DNA from: Xenorhabdus mauleonii
GTDB lineage: Bacteria; Pseudomonadota; Gammaproteobacteria; Enterobacterales; Enterobacteriaceae
Length of the DNA: 64,000 bases
Direction: 5' to 3'
NCBI RefSeq assembly: GCF_900113945.1
Contig: NZ_FORG01000019.1
Coordinates: forward strand, 1-64,000
Positions 1 through 7,452 of this stretch are shown piece by piece. The first letter of the stretch is position 1; each line of letters begins with the position of its first letter. The translations under genes and the position numbers were made by a program. The notes under the pieces are model-generated. The model saw only the letters and a program-made list of their open reading frames with translations, searched no databases and was not told the origin of the DNA.

Positions 1-382
1 CAAAGCAGAAGTTGAGACACCTGACAGGACTTAAAGACCCCTCCCGTTTCCGATACGTTGGTCCCTCGTGCGCTCTCCTGTTCCCATCTTGCAAGTTTAC
101 AGCCAGTTTTACTCCGCACTTTCAACCTAGGGGGCGCTATCTCACAGCTTCCCTTAACTGGCACTGCTCTTGTTTAGATGGTTCGCTCCAAGCTGGACTA
201 TATGCACGAACTCCCCGTTTAGTCCGACAACCACGCTATTTTAGTAACAATCACATGATTCCAATCTAAAATAACACGTAAAAACGCTATAAGTGGAAGC
301 CTAACGGGAACTCGCAGCAGAAGGGGGAAGAAATAGACAGTTGCTATAACTGAATGGAATCTACACAGCACATAAAAAGTTA

Positions 383-411
383 TTGCGACAAATAATAGAT
401 GCTGCTAAGAT
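383..411 (+). promoter_or_regulatory. Putative RNAI promoter
   Basis: TTGCGA (383-388) and TAAGAT (406-411) are separated by 17 bases and lie directly in front of the three hairpins of RNAI. This placement matches the RNAI promoter of ColE1-type plasmids. Confidence 0.65.
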
Positions 412-415
412 CTTT

Positions 416-514
416 GAACATATTTTGGAACTTCCCCTGCTGGATGTTCCCGCGTTCAAGAGACTGCGAATCTCGTTGAACATTTGAAGAAAGCGCCTTG
501 CAGGGCGCTTTTTT
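416..514 (+). ncRNA. RNAI, antisense copy-number regulator of the ColE1-like origin
   Basis: This roughly 100-nt stretch folds into three successive hairpins. Hairpin 1 pairs GAACAT (416-421) with ATGTTC (444-449). Hairpin 2 pairs 454-463 with 471-481 around a seven-base loop, CTGCGAA. Hairpin 3 pairs AAGCGCC (491-497) with GGCGCTT (504-510) and is followed by a T run. Three hairpins in about 100 nt with the last acting as terminator is the RNAI signature. RNAI pairs with nascent RNAII and blocks primer formation. The loop sequences would set incompatibility. Confidence 0.8.
491..514 (+). terminator. Rho-independent terminator of RNAI
   Basis: A perfect 7-bp GC-rich stem (491-497 with 504-510) is followed by TTTTTT with a single C interruption. 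It ends RNAI. Confidence 0.8.
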
Positions 515-525
515 CTTTCCTAAAA

Positions 526-555
526 AGGATACTCTTAAATACGCACTATAGTCAA
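526..555 (-). promoter_or_regulatory. Putative RNAII promoter
   Basis: On the minus strand a TTGACT -35 box (550-555) and a TATCCT -10 box (526-531) are separated by 18 bases. They sit just upstream of the place where RNAII should begin, opposite the RNAI terminator. This matches the ColE1 layout, where the 5' end of RNAII is complementary to the 3' end of RNAI. Confidence 0.6.
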
Positions 556-602
556 TAATACCTTAAGAAAAGGCTCACAGTGTATGAGTCATCCTGTCGG
601 AA

Positions 603-851
603 TTAACCACTCTTACGCTGCCTCATAAGATTGATGGCCTCTTCAATCGCTTCCCAATTAATCCCTATATTGGCATCAAAACAACGCAACACGTTCCTCA
701 TAGCTTCGGCAATATCATCATCAGTCATTGGGATTCCCTCAGATTGAGATCTAAAATCATCATCAAACCACAATGAACCTACACATAATTCATCAGGAGA
801 ATAGCGCTGTAAGCGTTTAATTAACGCACCAACTGTCGTTTCATGATACAT
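603..851 (-). CDS. Hypothetical 82-residue acidic plasmid protein
   Basis: I do not recognise this protein. The chosen start (851) follows an AAGAGG ribosome site five bases upstream; an in-frame ATG at 869 lacks one. The product is acidic, with an Asp-rich centre and a C-terminal stretch that looks helical (WEAIEEAINLM). There is no signal peptide or membrane segment. A large GC-rich nested palindrome lies immediately upstream at 883-1060, so the gene would be expressed from or through that structure. In gene size and position it resembles small leading-region genes of conjugative plasmids, but this is inference. Confidence 0.55.
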   Translation of the reverse strand: MYHETTVGALIKRLQRYSPDELCVGSLWFDDDFRSQSEGIPMTDDDIAEAMRNVLRCFDANIGINWEAIEEAINLMRQRKSG

Positions 852-882
852 AAAAACCTCTTCGTTCATAGTTAATGGTATC

Positions 883-1060
883 GGCTAACGCCGTGACCAC
901 GAACCAGAACGGGCGAACAGTAGCCCAAACAAGGGCGTTTCCGGAAGCCGCAGCGCAGCGACGGAAACAACGTGGACGGAGTGAGAACGGGTGAGGACAA
1001 CGACGAAGTTTCCCTTGTTTGGGATACGGCCCGGGCTAAGGTCTGGTCACGGCGTTAGCC
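883..1060. repeat. GC-rich nested palindrome, element 1
   Basis: Three concentric inverted repeats are visible. The outer arms (883-899 and 1044-1060) are a perfect 17-bp match, GGCTAACGCCGTGACCA with its complement. The middle arms (924-935 and 1012-1023) are a perfect 12-bp match, CCCAAACAAGGG with its complement. The inner arms pair GTTTCCG (937-943) with CGGAAAC (962-968). The block is far richer in GC than its surroundings. Single-stranded DNA or RNA from it would fold into one long structured hairpin. It shares the CCGTGAC outer and CAAGGGCG middle motifs with element 2 at 4318-4425. Confidence 0.85.
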
Positions 1061-1440
1061 CAAACGACACGAAAAGTACATAAGGCGCATAGACCGGGGG
1101 CCCGGTTCACCGGGTATCCTTTTTGTGGCCAGGCCCTGGCCACCATAAAAAAGCACTGGCAGCGGGAACGGCGGCGATTAAGCATAATGTCGATGTGTGA
1201 AAAGCACACCGATATACCCATGCTCACCTCGTCACGCCGGCCAAATCCGGCGATCTCGGAGTGATTACAGTGAGAACAGCGTATGGCGGGCGTAACATAA
1301 TCACTGGAGATCCAGTCCTGCGCCTCCTTCTTAGTATCAAAAAGGAAACGATAGGTGTAAGAATTAGCGCCATCCATTACACCGTATAGACGATGCCCAT
1401 CTTCAAACTCAATAACAAAGACACTATGCGATACTTACAT
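1036..1440 (-). pseudogene. Small zinc-ribbon-like gene with a stop at codon 2
   Basis: A reading frame resembling a real protein runs from ATG at 1440 but is stopped by TAA at 1435-1437, the second codon. A GAGG ribosome site sits just upstream of this ATG. Downstream the frame stays open: VFVIEFEDGHRLYG, then a CSHCNH cysteine pair of zinc-binding type. The next in-frame ATG is at 1377 and has no good ribosome site. The 3' end runs into the outer arm of the nested palindrome (1044-1060), so the last about 35 residues are doubtful. Likely a broken gene, possibly weakly translated from 1377. No function is assigned. Confidence 0.45.
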
Positions 1441-1661
1441 CGTCCTCAAAAATAGGCAAAAGAACTAAAACCCGATTGAATTTATGTGATTGTATTAAAG
1501 CAGATCAGCAACTAAATTCGGGCAGCCTGATTAAATATTATTCAATTTGTTCTCAGGCTGTTTCTGATGGAAATAGCGAGATCTACTCTCTGGTTTTCAG
1601 CAAAGTTATCCACAAATGCTGGGGATTAAAAAAATTAGCACTTAAAAGCCGACAGTTTTTA
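1441..1661. other. Intergenic segment with a consensus DnaA box
   Basis: No convincing gene is seen. A perfect DnaA-type nonamer TTATCCACA lies at 1606-1614. A single box is weak evidence for origin function and may be chance. Confidence 0.3.
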
Positions 1662-2201
1662 TCAGAAAGAATCTGCAGCTACGATCGCTCTCAGCTTTTG
1701 AAACAAAACCTCACGCCGGCATTGAGCTAATCGAGGCAGTATTACCAATAAAGTGATAGCCTGAATAGCAAGCATTACAGTACGTGGCGTATTCTGTTCG
1801 TAGCTTTTATAAGTTCGAAGGCAAACACCTAGCGTTTCAGAGACTTGTTTTTGTGTCCAACCCAGGGATTTTCTCCATGATTTAAGCCCAGTAGAGGGCA
1901 TTTGAATATCGCTTTTACTAAATTTAGCCGGCACAATATCGGGATCACCAACTAGTAAATTAAGTCTGGTCATTACATGAGGTAAAGATAATTTTTCTAG
2001 CTCCGGCAACATAATCTGTAATGAGAGTGTTTGAGTTCCTAAAATTACCACATGAGAAGGGCCATTTTTTTCATAATAGCAATAGGTTCTAAAAGCGACA
2101 CCTAACTGTTCCGCAGCATCTTCCTGTCGCCAATGACCAGAGCGTATAGAACGTGAAGAGTATTGCCCTGAACGCCATAAACGCAGTTCATAACCTGTCA
2201 C
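1662..2201 (-). CDS. Regulator with two tandem HTH (XRE-like) domains
   Basis: The 179-residue product contains two copies of one helix-turn-helix module. Copy 1 covers roughly residues 5-72, with the core WRQEDAAEQLGV followed by RTYCYYEK. Copy 2 covers roughly 107-160, with WTQKQVSETLGV followed by RTYKSYEQ. The copies share spacing and key hydrophobic residues, so the gene probably arose by internal duplication. The start is GTG with a GGAG site nine bases upstream. A perfect 13-bp inverted repeat (2237-2249 and 2278-2290) lies directly upstream and flanks a plausible promoter, which suggests autoregulation. It is a DNA-binding regulator; its targets are unknown. Confidence 0.65.
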   Translation of the reverse strand: MTGYELRLWRSGQYSSRSIRSGHWRQEDAAEQLGVAFRTYCYYEKNGPSHVVILGTQTLSLQIMLPELEKLSLPHVMTRLNLLVGDPDIVPAKFSKSDIQMPSTGLKSWRKSLGWTQKQVSETLGVCLRTYKSYEQNTPRTVMLAIQAITLLVILPRLAQCRREVLFQKLRAIVAADSF

Positions 2202-2236
2202 AAAAATTTCTCCAAAACTAAAAAAAAATTATTTTT

Positions 2237-2290
2237 ATATGCAAATATTACTCCATCCTTAACACCAACAAAGGTGCAATATTTGCATAT
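2237..2290. promoter_or_regulatory. Inverted-repeat operator and promoter of the two-HTH regulator
   Basis: ATATGCAAATATT (2237-2249) is repeated perfectly in inverse orientation at 2278-2290, 28 bases apart. On the minus strand a TTGTTG/TAATAT promoter with a 16-base spacer lies within or between the arms. Two separated half-operators fit a regulator with two DNA-binding domains. Confidence 0.5.
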
Positions 2291-2462
2291 TTTATTTATA
2301 AATAGATATTGAATTATGAGTCGTTTTACTATTGAGTCCGTGGCAGATTAAACTGCCACCTTTGAGCAAATTGAAAATACACAAACTACTTACAGAGCTA
2401 GTCTCTACTCCTCCATCGCTAACAACTCATGTTAGTTACTCAATTCGTCATTACTCGCAAAG

Positions 2463-3746
2463 CTATAAGGCAGTAGTTTTTACCCATGCCCGTAATAATC
2501 GGATGTTCATTAAAGTTTTTACAGCCGACTCTGGATTATCATTAACTAAACTATTTACCATACCTTGCAGCTGCTCCGTTCTCAGATTTTGCTCTCCACA
2601 GATTTTTTCTAATCTTTCCTGCACCTTAACAAGAGAGTCACTGTTTATCTCTTCAAGAGAAAATAGTGCACGTAGCCAACTATACGGATGATCGGGGTTC
2701 AGTTTGAACAATGTCAGTAAATTTTCAGCTGCTTTATTTTGTGCCCTAGTATCAGATTTAACGTTGCTCGTTTCACTATCAACACAAATACCAACCCACT
2801 CCGAATGCTTAAAATTATCTATATAGTTAATACATTCATTAGAAGATGAGATCATGCTGCTCACCTCCGTTGCCGTGTGATTTTCCAACATCATATTTGT
2901 AGCTATACCAATAGCATTAATCATTACCCCATGAGTTCCAAGGTGACATTTCCGATATTCCGCCCCCATAGAAAGTGAATGCAATAATTCCCAATTCATC
3001 ACATTGGCCCAAGCGTTCCAAAGCAAAACAGCATCCTCACGTTGTTCTGGAGAGATTTCATCACCGATACGTAGGCCCAACATTTTACGAGTAGCATCAG
3101 AAAGCGCTTTAAAGCTAATTAATTGAGAACTCTTTGCTGGAACAACATTGTGTTCAAAATCAATACTTCCTTTAAATGCAGGCACAACGGAGGTCAAATA
3201 CCTAGCTAACTGGTTTAAAGGATCATTATGGTTATAGGCCATATTGATTGCTGCAGCCGGTTTACATGCATTATTGTTAATATCAGAAAAAAATTGTTGG
3301 CGAACAGCAAGAGAAACATTTTCAGTAAGAACTACAGTAATCGTGTCCTTAGTTTCCCTTTTTTTCACAAAATCTATCACTCCGCGAAACTTATGTTGGC
3401 CATCGAAAACTTTAATGTCTGTATCCATACGAACAAAAACAATGCCGAGATTGCCTAATTCGTGAACAGGCTCAAATTTAACAATTTCCTCAATATTTCC
3501 ATTTAGTGTAGGCAGAAAATAAGGCGCTTTTTTATCATGGGCATTCACAAGATAACGGGTAATTCTACGTGCTCTAGCGAGGTTAAGCTCTCTCTGAGAA
3601 CGTTCTAAAACATCATCAGCATAATCTATGATAAAAATGCGCTTTAACATCGACATAGGCACAGTAAGGGCATATTGAGTTATCCCACCTTGTTGACCTC
3701 GCGTAGCTGGAAGATTGATGTACATTTCGTTATCTGGCTGTGTCAT
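2463..3746 (-). CDS. DGQHR-domain protein related to DndB
   Basis: The 427-residue protein carries FDGQHKFRG at about residues 114-122, the hallmark of the DGQHR/DndB family, followed by INNNACKP, also typical. DndB itself represses DNA phosphorothioation (dnd) operons, and other DGQHR proteins sit in phage-defence or mobile contexts. No dndA, C, D or E gene is present here, so this is an orphan member. A GAGGG site eight bases before the ATG supports the start. It follows the 141-residue gene at 3819-4244 by 72 bases on the same strand, so the two probably form one transcript. Function on the plasmid is unproven; regulation or counter-defence is possible. Confidence 0.65.
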   Translation of the reverse strand: MTQPDNEMYINLPATRGQQGGITQYALTVPMSMLKRIFIIDYADDVLERSQRELNLARARRITRYLVNAHDKKAPYFLPTLNGNIEEIVKFEPVHELGNLGIVFVRMDTDIKVFDGQHKFRGVIDFVKKRETKDTITVVLTENVSLAVRQQFFSDINNNACKPAAAINMAYNHNDPLNQLARYLTSVVPAFKGSIDFEHNVVPAKSSQLISFKALSDATRKMLGLRIGDEISPEQREDAVLLWNAWANVMNWELLHSLSMGAEYRKCHLGTHGVMINAIGIATNMMLENHTATEVSSMISSSNECINYIDNFKHSEWVGICVDSETSNVKSDTRAQNKAAENLLTLFKLNPDHPYSWLRALFSLEEINSDSLVKVQERLEKICGEQNLRTEQLQGMVNSLVNDNPESAVKTLMNIRLLRAWVKTTAL

Positions 3747-3818
3747 ATATGATTCCCTCTAAATCTGAAAATTGGCCATCAATAATGGCCAACTGAAAAT
3801 GTGTTTCAAAAAAATTAC

Positions 3819-4244
3819 TTATAAGGTTTCCTTGATGACATGCAATAATGCCTCATCTCTTGATAATTCTTTCAATTCCAATCCCATACGAACTAGCTCA
3901 GTGGCTAAAGTAAAAGCGCCAAATGCCATATGTTTCTCACCCGAATGTATAAAATAAGTGCACAAGGCTTTAGCAGTTGCATATTTCATATATGACTTTT
4001 TATCATTCGTTTCTAAGTGAGGATGCTCGCTTATTTGACGAATAACATTTTTTTTCCATAGAGGAAAATCATCATATAAACCAGCCTCATAAAGTTGGCG
4101 TCCCATATCAAGCAACTCCCCGATAAGACCTTGTAATACTGACTCTGTAGCTTCATCGACGCTATTCTTTGCATCCTTTTCATCATTCGTTTGTTCGCAG
4201 TTCTTCATTAAGTCATGTAGTTTTGTTTTTAATGACTGATCCAT
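3819..4244 (-). CDS. Hypothetical helical protein upstream of the DGQHR gene
   Basis: The 141-residue product is not recognised. It is acidic, predicted mostly helical and has no signal peptide or membrane segment. The start is well supported by AAGGGG six to seven bases upstream. It leads a two-gene unit with the DGQHR protein. The GC-rich nested palindrome element 2 (4318-4425) lies about 75 bases upstream of its start, the same arrangement as element 1 and the gene at 603-851. No function is proposed beyond a possible partnership with the DGQHR protein. Confidence 0.55.
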   Translation of the reverse strand: MDQSLKTKLHDLMKNCEQTNDEKDAKNSVDEATESVLQGLIGELLDMGRQLYEAGLYDDFPLWKKNVIRQISEHPHLETNDKKSYMKYATAKALCTYFIHSGEKHMAFGAFTLATELVRMGLELKELSRDEALLHVIKETL

Positions 4245-4317
4245 ATATTCCCCTTTTTCAACTTTCTTTCTGGTGTATTCCCTTTATTTAGCTTTCGCTG
4301 ACGCAGGGTATCTGGCG

Positions 4318-4425
4318 CCGTGACACTAGGACCGAGTCGGGGTATCAGCAGACAGGGCAAGGGCGGCATAGCCGGCGATAGCGAACCCTTGCGCGGTTTG
4401 CGCCCCGACTCAGAGTCTGTCACGG
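4318..4425. repeat. GC-rich nested palindrome, element 2
   Basis: Concentric inverted repeats are visible: CCGTGACA (4318-4325) with TGTCACGG (4418-4425); GAGTCGGGG (4334-4342) with CCCCGACTC (4403-4411); GCAAGGG (4357-4363) with CCCTTGC (4386-4392). It is structurally and partly in sequence like element 1 at 883-1060. A separate 8-bp hairpin (GCCGGCAC, 4508-4528) follows nearby. Confidence 0.8.
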
Positions 4426-4570
4426 AGAAAGATTCACTGCGTATAAGAGCAAAAAAAGGGATTACACCAGAAAGAAATAGCCAGGCTTTATCCTGGCTAA
4501 CCTTAGCGCCGGCACAATCAGTGCCGGCAGTGGAAGCGGCGCAAGCAAAGCTTGCTGCAAGCGGGAAGAA

Positions 4571-4605
4571 TGAATCATTGCAGGTTCAATACCTGCAATG
4601 ATTCA
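4571..4605. repeat. Perfect 14-bp hairpin
   Basis: TGAATCATTGCAGG (4571-4584) pairs perfectly with 4592-4605 around a seven-base loop. No T run follows, so it is not a classical terminator on the plus strand. It may be a protein-binding site or part of the structured block 4300-4610. Confidence 0.6.
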
Positions 4606-4769
4606 TAGGGGCTAGAACAAATTATAAAGTGTACAAATAAGGGGATTTGAGCCTTACAATAACTGTAGGGAAAAGAGCATTAAAAAAAGATAATGGTTAT
4701 CCAAGTCAAAGCTAAACTGGCTCTACGAAAATGTGATTTTTTTTCTGAAAAGAAGAACAATAAAAAACA

Positions 4770-4851
4770 TAAAAGCAGTATAAAAATATACAAAAAAAAT
4801 ACTAAAAACATACAAAAAAGGTATTTTAAATATACCTTTAAAATACCTTTT
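4770..4851. repeat. Repeat-rich region downstream of the partition genes, centromere or terminator candidate
   Basis: Short ATACAAAAAA-type direct repeats occur between about 4787 and 4819. They are followed by a perfect 15-bp inverted repeat, 4816-4830 with 4837-4851, with a six-base loop. The region lies just past the 3' end of the small ParB-like gene. Such AT-rich repeats next to par genes often form the centromere (parS/parC). The T-rich flanks of the hairpin would also terminate transcription. Confidence 0.45.
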
Positions 4852-4864
4852 CATCACAATCTGA

Positions 4865-5113
4865 TTAATCAAAACCACCGTCTTTATCTAATTTTTCTCT
4901 CAATGCCTCAGTAATATATGCAGTAAATAGCAATGTAGTATTACCATTCGCTTTAACCTTCTTATAAGCCTCATCTAACTCAATTGGTATCGGTATGTTT
5001 TTCGACCTTTTTGCTTTGACATTTGATCTTGTTTCTAACTTCTCATTTTCCTGTAATGGCGCTGTATTTGATGCAGCCTTGATGCGATTAAACATTTCTC
5101 GTTTGTTTTTCAT
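4865..5113 (-). CDS. Small ParB-like centromere-binding protein
   Basis: The 82-residue basic protein lies 41 bases downstream of the parA-like gene on the same strand. It has a flexible charged N-terminus (residues 1-35) and a C-terminal half, RSKNIPIPIELDEAYKKV then TAYITEALREKL, resembling the ribbon-helix-helix fold of small type Ib partition partners. These proteins bind repeats near the operon and activate the ParA ATPase. AAGG upstream of the ATG supports the start. Sequence similarity to a named family member was not verified. Confidence 0.6.
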   Translation of the reverse strand: MKNKREMFNRIKAASNTAPLQENEKLETRSNVKAKRSKNIPIPIELDEAYKKVKANGNTTLLFTAYITEALREKLDKDGGFD

Positions 5114-5154
5114 GACATACCTTTTTAATACTATTTATATACATTAATAATACA

Positions 5155-5844
5155 TTAAACGTTCTTATTCTGTATATTTATTGCTATATCCCTCAAATCA
5201 AAAAACAATGATCTCATTGCATTTCCTCCTCTCCCATGACGTGTAGCCACATGCTCAACAATTCCATAACCCTCACCAAATTTTTGAGGGATGGCCTTAT
5301 CAGTAGGTATGATAGTGTCGAGCTTAACCAAATGTTCAAAACCACTAATAAATTCCTCAAAGTCTGAAAAATTTTTGCGAGATGGATGCATCTTATTCAG
5401 CAAAACATAAGCAATTTTCTTTTCACCGGTATCTTTTGAGATCTGGTGCAGAACACTATCAAATTCAGCAAGTCCTAGCATATCAGTGAAATCATCAGCT
5501 ACTGGCGCAATAATTATATCTGCTGCTGCTATCGCGGCTCGGGTAAATGCGGAATCAAATCCTCCACAGTCAATTAATATGCATTTTTTTTCCTCTTTGG
5601 CTGTGATGAGTTCATTGATGAAATCACTGACAGAATTTAATGATTTAGCCAACAAACGGATAACGTTCCATTGTTCTTTCTCACGCCTGAATTTATTGGC
5701 AGTAGTAATCGCAGGAGTATCATCTGTATCATAGATAACATCAGGATCTACCTCTGGAGCGATATTAATCGTCACACTTGATTTTCCAGTTCCACCTTTC
5801 TTTATTGCAACAGCTATGATTAGACCCTTATAGATTTCACTCAT
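5155..5844 (-). CDS. parA: ParA-family partition ATPase
   Basis: The 229-residue protein begins IIAVAIKKGGTGKSS, a deviant Walker A motif (KGGTGKS, about residues 16-22) with the signature lysine of ParA/MinD ATPases. A Walker B-like ILIDCGGFD follows near residues 89-97. The length fits small type Ib ParA proteins without an N-terminal HTH. It would move plasmid copies apart on the nucleoid together with the ribbon-helix-helix partner encoded just downstream. AGGA upstream of the ATG supports the start. Repeats of a TACATTAA-type motif upstream at 5845-6000 are likely operator sites. Confidence 0.85.
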   Translation of the reverse strand: MSEIYKGLIIAVAIKKGGTGKSSVTINIAPEVDPDVIYDTDDTPAITTANKFRREKEQWNVIRLLAKSLNSVSDFINELITAKEEKKCILIDCGGFDSAFTRAAIAAADIIIAPVADDFTDMLGLAEFDSVLHQISKDTGEKKIAYVLLNKMHPSRKNFSDFEEFISGFEHLVKLDTIIPTDKAIPQKFGEGYGIVEHVATRHGRGGNAMRSLFFDLRDIAINIQNKNV

Positions 5845-6005
5845 ACAATTATCATCCTAAAAATGTACATTAAATGTATAAATAACATACTGAGTGCATT
5901 CTAAACACATTGGGCACAAAGTCAACGATTAGTATTATTTTAATACATAAAATATACATTAAAGGTATCTTTTATGTATTAAAAACATACCCTTTACTCT
6001 AATAT
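5845..6005. promoter_or_regulatory. Repeat-containing control region of the par operon
   Basis: This AT-rich gap between divergent genes holds several copies of a TACATTAA or ATACATAA-like motif in both orientations (about 5862-5878 and 5943-5990). The same motif recurs before the small par gene at 5114-5154. Such repeats fit operator or centromere sites bound by the ribbon-helix-helix protein. Confidence 0.5.
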
Positions 6006-6046
6006 AGATTTTTGATTTAACAGAAAAAAGAATGAAGGAAAAAATA

Positions 6047-6373
6047 ATGCAACACTTAGATCAGAAAATTCGCCAGTTTTTAAAAGCAGTGCAGGATCTA
6101 AAATCCTTAGAGATCATTGATGACATCGATAATCTAACTCTTTCTCAATTACAAGAAATGTTATTGAAGCAATCCAACAATGGCACTCGCCTAAAGCAGC
6201 AATTTCTCCGGCATGGTGCAAAATGGGAACTAGAAGAAGAAGGCGAGCTAAAGAGGCTTTTTTCTATCGGGGAATTAAATGTAGGGGAGTTTGCTAACAA
6301 ATACCAGAGACGCCCAAAATCTGTTAAAATACGAATGATCAAATTAGGCTTGATAGACCAAGAGAACTCATAA
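6047..6373 (+). CDS. Hypothetical protein with a Myb/SANT-like HTH tail
   Basis: The 108-residue protein diverges from parA. Its C-terminal third, WELEEEGELKRLF followed by VGEFANKYQRRPKSVKIR and MIKLGLI, matches the pattern of short HTH modules: Trp, acidic run, Arg-rich recognition helix, then RL-KLGL. The N-terminal part appears helical. The start at 6047 follows AAGGA seven bases upstream; an upstream in-frame ATG at 6032 overlaps that site. It may be a DNA-binding regulator. No relationship to the partition genes is shown. Confidence 0.5.
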   Translation: MQHLDQKIRQFLKAVQDLKSLEIIDDIDNLTLSQLQEMLLKQSNNGTRLKQQFLRHGAKWELEEEGELKRLFSIGELNVGEFANKYQRRPKSVKIRMIKLGLIDQENS

Positions 6374-6451
6374 TTATCATCTATCATACAATCACGCGAC
6401 AGCTGGGCAGATAGACTCAAGGTTCACACCTGCCCATATGGCAACACAATA

Positions 6452-6715
6452 TTAAGCGTGAAATCCGCTCTGACTGGCAATCAGTTTTGCACCGCAGGAG
6501 GTTTGCATACCTTCCAATGCAATGTTTTTTCCTTGATACTTTAAATCACGACTTCCTTCTACAATCGGAAAGGTTCCTTTGCATTTTGGGCAGGTGACTA
6601 GATCACCTTTAGCCGCAACTGGTATACCTTGATAAGCATAACCATCAATAGCGGTAATAACTTGGCCACCATGATCTGTCATGTCGTTTAATCGAATAAC
6701 GGCTTTACCTGCCAT
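6452..6715 (-). CDS. PAAR-domain T6SS spike tip
   Basis: The 87-residue protein fits the PAAR family: an early DHGG (residues 14-17), IPVAAKGDLVTCP in the middle, and a C-terminal SCGAKLIASQSG. PAAR proteins cap the VgrG spike and bind zinc through His/Cys residues. It is a tip-only form without a toxin extension. It is the last gene of the minus-strand T6SS unit and starts only three bases after the Imm52 gene ends, so it is almost certainly cotranscribed. Having its own tip, vgrG, adaptor and toxin makes the unit a self-contained effector module. Confidence 0.85.
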   Translation of the reverse strand: MAGKAVIRLNDMTDHGGQVITAIDGYAYQGIPVAAKGDLVTCPKCKGTFPIVEGSRDLKYQGKNIALEGMQTSCGAKLIASQSGFHA

Positions 6716-6718
6716 GGG

Positions 6719-7441
6719 TTATACCTCTCTCAGTAACGGCAGTAACTGCAAATCTCGCAAGCAAATTTCGATATCATTGGCTTTATTGATATGCTCTTTA
6801 TTTTCTATGTCAAAGACTTCTTTTGTAGTGACAATCAATGAACCAACCCGATCTTCTTTATCAGGGATAGATAAAATTTCTTCTGCCATTGGAACTAAAA
6901 CAGGCTCGATTACTGTAGGTAAATACAACATCCAACCTGCGCTTAAACGATCTGGGAAAACATTCTTATCTTTTAATGTATATCCCCGAGTTTCTATCAG
7001 GATATATGCAGAGCAATAACTAAAAGCTAGCTTTTTGATAAGCTCGATCAATTGTGGAAATTGGTATTCATGTTCATTAGTATTTAGACTAAGGGAGATT
7101 TTTGTTTTGTTATAATCCCCATTCACAAAATTGTGACATTGAATACCACTACTAAGCTTACCTTCTTCACCATCCCAAATGGCTTGAACAATTAATGGCT
7201 GTTCAGATGTGTATTCTTTTTCAAATTCTTTAATTGCTTCTTTTGTTGCCCCTTGTTCATTAAAAGCAATCCTTTCTAAGGCTTGTTCTCGTGAATCCCC
7301 GGTTAAGTACCAAATTTTTTTTCTTCCAAAAAATTGGTCTATATATTTTAATACGTTATCCAAGTTTTCTATTGTACTTTCAGGCGTCACAGGTTCGGAA
7401 AAATGGCCATATATCGTTATTCTTAATGGTAATATTTTCAT
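6719..7441 (-). CDS. Imm52-like immunity protein
   Basis: The 240-residue protein sits directly after the Tox-REase-5 gene, with an 11-base gap. Tox-REase-5 toxins are commonly paired with Imm52 immunity proteins, as in the TseT/TsiT pair of Pseudomonas. I see an overall match in size and position, and a Trp-containing stretch (LSAGWMLYLP) near residues 166-175. It lacks a signal peptide, as expected for a cytoplasmic inhibitor of a nuclease. It would protect sister cells and the donor from the cognate toxin. The family call rests largely on context and would need an HMM search. Confidence 0.65.
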   Translation of the reverse strand: MKILPLRITIYGHFSEPVTPESTIENLDNVLKYIDQFFGRKKIWYLTGDSREQALERIAFNEQGATKEAIKEFEKEYTSEQPLIVQAIWDGEEGKLSSGIQCHNFVNGDYNKTKISLSLNTNEHEYQFPQLIELIKKLAFSYCSAYILIETRGYTLKDKNVFPDRLSAGWMLYLPTVIEPVLVPMAEEILSIPDKEDRVGSLIVTTKEVFDIENKEHINKANDIEICLRDLQLLPLLREV

Positions 7442-7452
7442 CTTTCATCGCC

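Larger units (their letters stand above)
1..516 (-). ncRNA. ColE1-type RNAII replication primer (3' part cut by window edge)
   Basis: Several stretches match the ColE1/pMB1 origin as I know it, in the usual order: ctccctcgtgcgctctcctg-like sequence at about 68-90, ggttcgctccaagctgg at about 179-195, and tgcacgaactccccgtt-like sequence at about 202-220. In ColE1 the primer RNAII is read towards the origin, which here means the minus strand. It would start near 516 and run off the left edge, with the primer-to-DNA switch an estimated 60 bases outside the window. RNAII forms an RNA-DNA hybrid that RNase H cuts to prime DNA polymerase I. No Rop gene is visible. Confidence 0.85.

Noticed and set aside
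12-269. 85-codon plus-strand frame
   Set aside because: It lies inside the ColE1-type RNAII region, which explains the sequence; no ribosome site and no protein family.
1476-1730. 84-codon plus-strand frame overlapping the two-HTH regulator
   Set aside because: It starts with a weak codon without a ribosome site and overlaps a better-supported gene on the other strand.
4229-4423. 64-codon minus-strand frame across nested palindrome 2
   Set aside because: Its sequence is explained by the palindrome; composition is not protein-like.
4770-4820. CRISPR-like array of AT-rich repeats
   Set aside because: Repeats are short, irregular and without unique spacers; better explained as partition or operator sites. 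No cas gene is present.
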